From: Flavobacteriales bacterium UBA4422
GTDB taxonomy: Bacteria; Bacteroidota; Bacteroidia; Flavobacteriales_G; Salibacteraceae
Direction: 5' to 3'
Length of the DNA stretch: 43,229 nucleotides
Assembly (NCBI GenBank): GCA_002389645.1
Contig: DGQE01000014.1
Coordinates: forward strand, 1 to 43,229
How positions within the stretch are numbered: position 1 is the first letter of the stretch; every line of letters begins with the position of its first letter. This document shows positions 43,101 to 43,229 of the stretch, piece by piece. The position numbers were made by a program, and so were the translations under genes. The notes beneath the pieces are model-generated. The model had not been told where the DNA came from and searched no databases. It worked only from the letters and a program-made list of their open reading frames with translations.

Positions 43101-43229
43101 ATCCACTATCGTAATATAGGCAAGAGCTGTGTCGGTATTTCCGCTTGGGTCAGTTACAGTGAGAACAATTGTTTGCGTTGTTCCAGCATCTGTACAATCG
43201 AATACCGAATCAGAAAGTGCTAAGTTGAA
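40164..43229 (-). CDS. giant repeat-rich surface protein with gliding-type (type B) C-terminal domain (5' end missing)
   Basis: At least 1021 residues; the frame stays open to the window edge. The GTG at 43106 is an internal codon, not the start. From the N side it has six full and one partial copies of an about 81-residue beta module, each with YLDS-G-A-I, NNGT-D-CGI and FTCAD...DVNGN, with two cysteines likely forming a disulfide. Two HYR-type modules follow (about 41170-41650), then PKD-like modules and a gliding-motility-associated C-terminal domain (LPTAFTPDGDNYNDVW, VVKIYNRWGNLLFESDGY, WDGTYNGEPLPSGSYFYII). This is a type B cargo of the type IX system, plausibly an adhesin. Its operon partner is the PorP-like protein. 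Confidence 0.9.
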   Translation of the reverse strand, partial: FNLALSDSVFDCTDAGTTQTIVLTVTDPSGNTDTALAYITIVDLSAPVLITQNLTIYLDSLGAATITADSVNNGTYDSCGIASLSISTSSFTCADTGANTIDFIATDVNGNADTVQVIITVLDTQPAVVIAQNLTLQLDASGQATTTALAVNNGSFDNCGIANITISQSTFSCADTAAPQIITLYVEDVSGNIDSATALMTIEDNIAPIVVTTNFTVGLDSFGFASIIADSIDNGSTDNCSVESIWLDQNTFSCADVNNPVTVTLFVRDISGNINSASAVVTVIDTIAPKIIVQNDTAYLDSMGMVSIAATLFNNGSWDSCGLNTLTLSQGTFDCSDVGTQTIIFSATDVNGNTSTANVDITILDTIAPTIIIQDLIVYLDSFGVASITADSVDIGTWDSCGIASITIDSSSFNCANHNDTLPVIFTATDIHGNVSFDTATFYIYDTLAPFIFAHSDTFYLDSAGQYVVSYTQLNDGTSDNCAVDSLYLSDTLFTCSTVDSTIAIWFYALDIHGNLDSLELDITMLDTIKPEFLCPDSIIVSNDFDQCGAIVSFPFPTASDNCTVDSIIQIDVTGLDSGSFFPVGFTELIYVAYDQSLNTDTCSFIIEVQDTASPVLFCVPDTAICDTVFTFNLPSYTDNCSGFDVIQIGGIETGLFYPVGVTVNEFVVTDSYGNSDTCSFEVLRYDFPTAADAGLDQEKCEEFTAPLDGNDPLIGIGIWTRLEGIGTIDDTLNNQATITGNDTGLTVLEWRIENGVCPIERDTMTIREYVNPTAANAGEDVSICDTNETFLAAVETDFGYGRWILPSNGATIDDTTDFGSLVTDLELGSYQFTWRVRNGVCPITTDDVTIDLMPYPVVDAGEDKFIFLPSSIELEATSDLEVTYDWSPKFSLTNDESAIATAQPSSTTTYTVAATAEFGCTSFDFVDVVVNETLDLPTAFTPDGDNYNDVWNLKELSSYPDNVVKIYNRWGNLLFESDGYQESWDGTYNGEPLPSGSYFYIINLNVGELKPFTGSITIIK
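41651..43229 (-). repeat. tandem ~243-bp coding repeats in the giant surface protein
   Basis: Six full units and one partial unit, each about 80-82 codons, run to the window edge. The conserved core is an N-strand (LDS-G-A), NNG-(S/T)-D-C-G and (S/F)-(T/N)-C-A/S-D followed by D-GN. Units are about equally diverged. More copies probably lie beyond the edge. Confidence 0.85.

Noticed and set aside
41651..43229. Regular repeats as a possible CRISPR array
   Set aside because: Period is about 243 bp, units differ from one another, and the whole stretch is one open reading frame encoding beta modules; there are no cas genes.
1..43229. Mobile elements, prophage or recent gene transfer
   Set aside because: No transposase, integrase, recombinase, phage genes, terminal inverted repeats or target-site duplications were seen, and codon use and base content look even throughout.

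Overview
The window looks like ordinary chromosome from a member of the Bacteroidota, most likely order Flavobacteriales. The evidence is threefold. Several proteins belong to the type IX secretion (T9SS)/gliding machinery or its cargo: PorW/SprE, PorP/SprF, an OmpA/PD40 protein, and type A and type B sorting tails. The promoters match the Bacteroidota form (TTTG, about 19-21 bp, TAnnTTTG). The gene neighbourhoods also fit: bactofilin-atpZ-DUF6168-atpBEFHAG, flippase-dut-NTP transferase-TPR-DUF4292-EnvC, and a hemC-hemD fusion. Genus cannot be fixed from the sequence alone. Coding density is very high, no gap without a gene exceeds about 140 bp, and I see no insertion sequence, integrase, prophage or CRISPR array.

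Layout. 1-19 is the 5' end of a tRNA leaving the window on the minus strand. 137-6229 holds mixed housekeeping genes: a PfkB sugar kinase, a YceI-like lipoprotein and a biotin carrier (minus), an M1 peptidase lipoprotein, then RNase HI and a membrane-anchored M23 peptidase (minus). 6343-8958 is the T9SS lipoprotein PorW/SprE. 9017-15028 is a bactofilin followed by the F-type ATP synthase operon (atpZ, DUF6168, atpB, E, F, H, A, G), closed by a strong terminator; atpD and atpC are not here. 15117-19224 carries an orphan NtrY-like histidine kinase, an enoyl-CoA hydratase and a polytopic membrane protein. 19336-26087 is a compact envelope cluster with overlapping genes. 26142-30021 has a bacilliredoxin, TadA, a secreted T9SS type A cargo protein and QueA. 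30151-33210 is a large SprB-repeat type A cargo protein.

The last 10 kb, all minus strand, reads from the right edge leftward: a very large repeat-rich surface protein with a gliding-type (type B) C-terminal domain (truncated by the window edge), a PorP/SprF-like outer-membrane protein, a PD40/repeat/OmpA protein, glutamyl-tRNA reductase (hemA) and a fused hydroxymethylbilane synthase/uroporphyrinogen-III synthase (hemC-hemD). These genes are separated by 1-nt or 8-nt overlaps or gaps of no more than 9 nt, so early haem synthesis probably shares a transcript with a surface-adhesin secretion module.

The most interesting non-coding signals are a 13-bp hairpin with a T tract between atpE and atpF, a set of minus-7-like boxes exactly 4 nt before three start codons (suggesting leaderless mRNAs), an inverted repeat in the promoter region of the NTP transferase, and a 14-bp perfect palindrome upstream of queA. 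Three gene starts were moved inward from the longest open frame (atpB to 10123, the type A cargo gene to 27170, hemA to 36116). I did not find a clearly undescribed system; the best candidates are the type B secretion/haem operon and the atpE-atpF hairpin.
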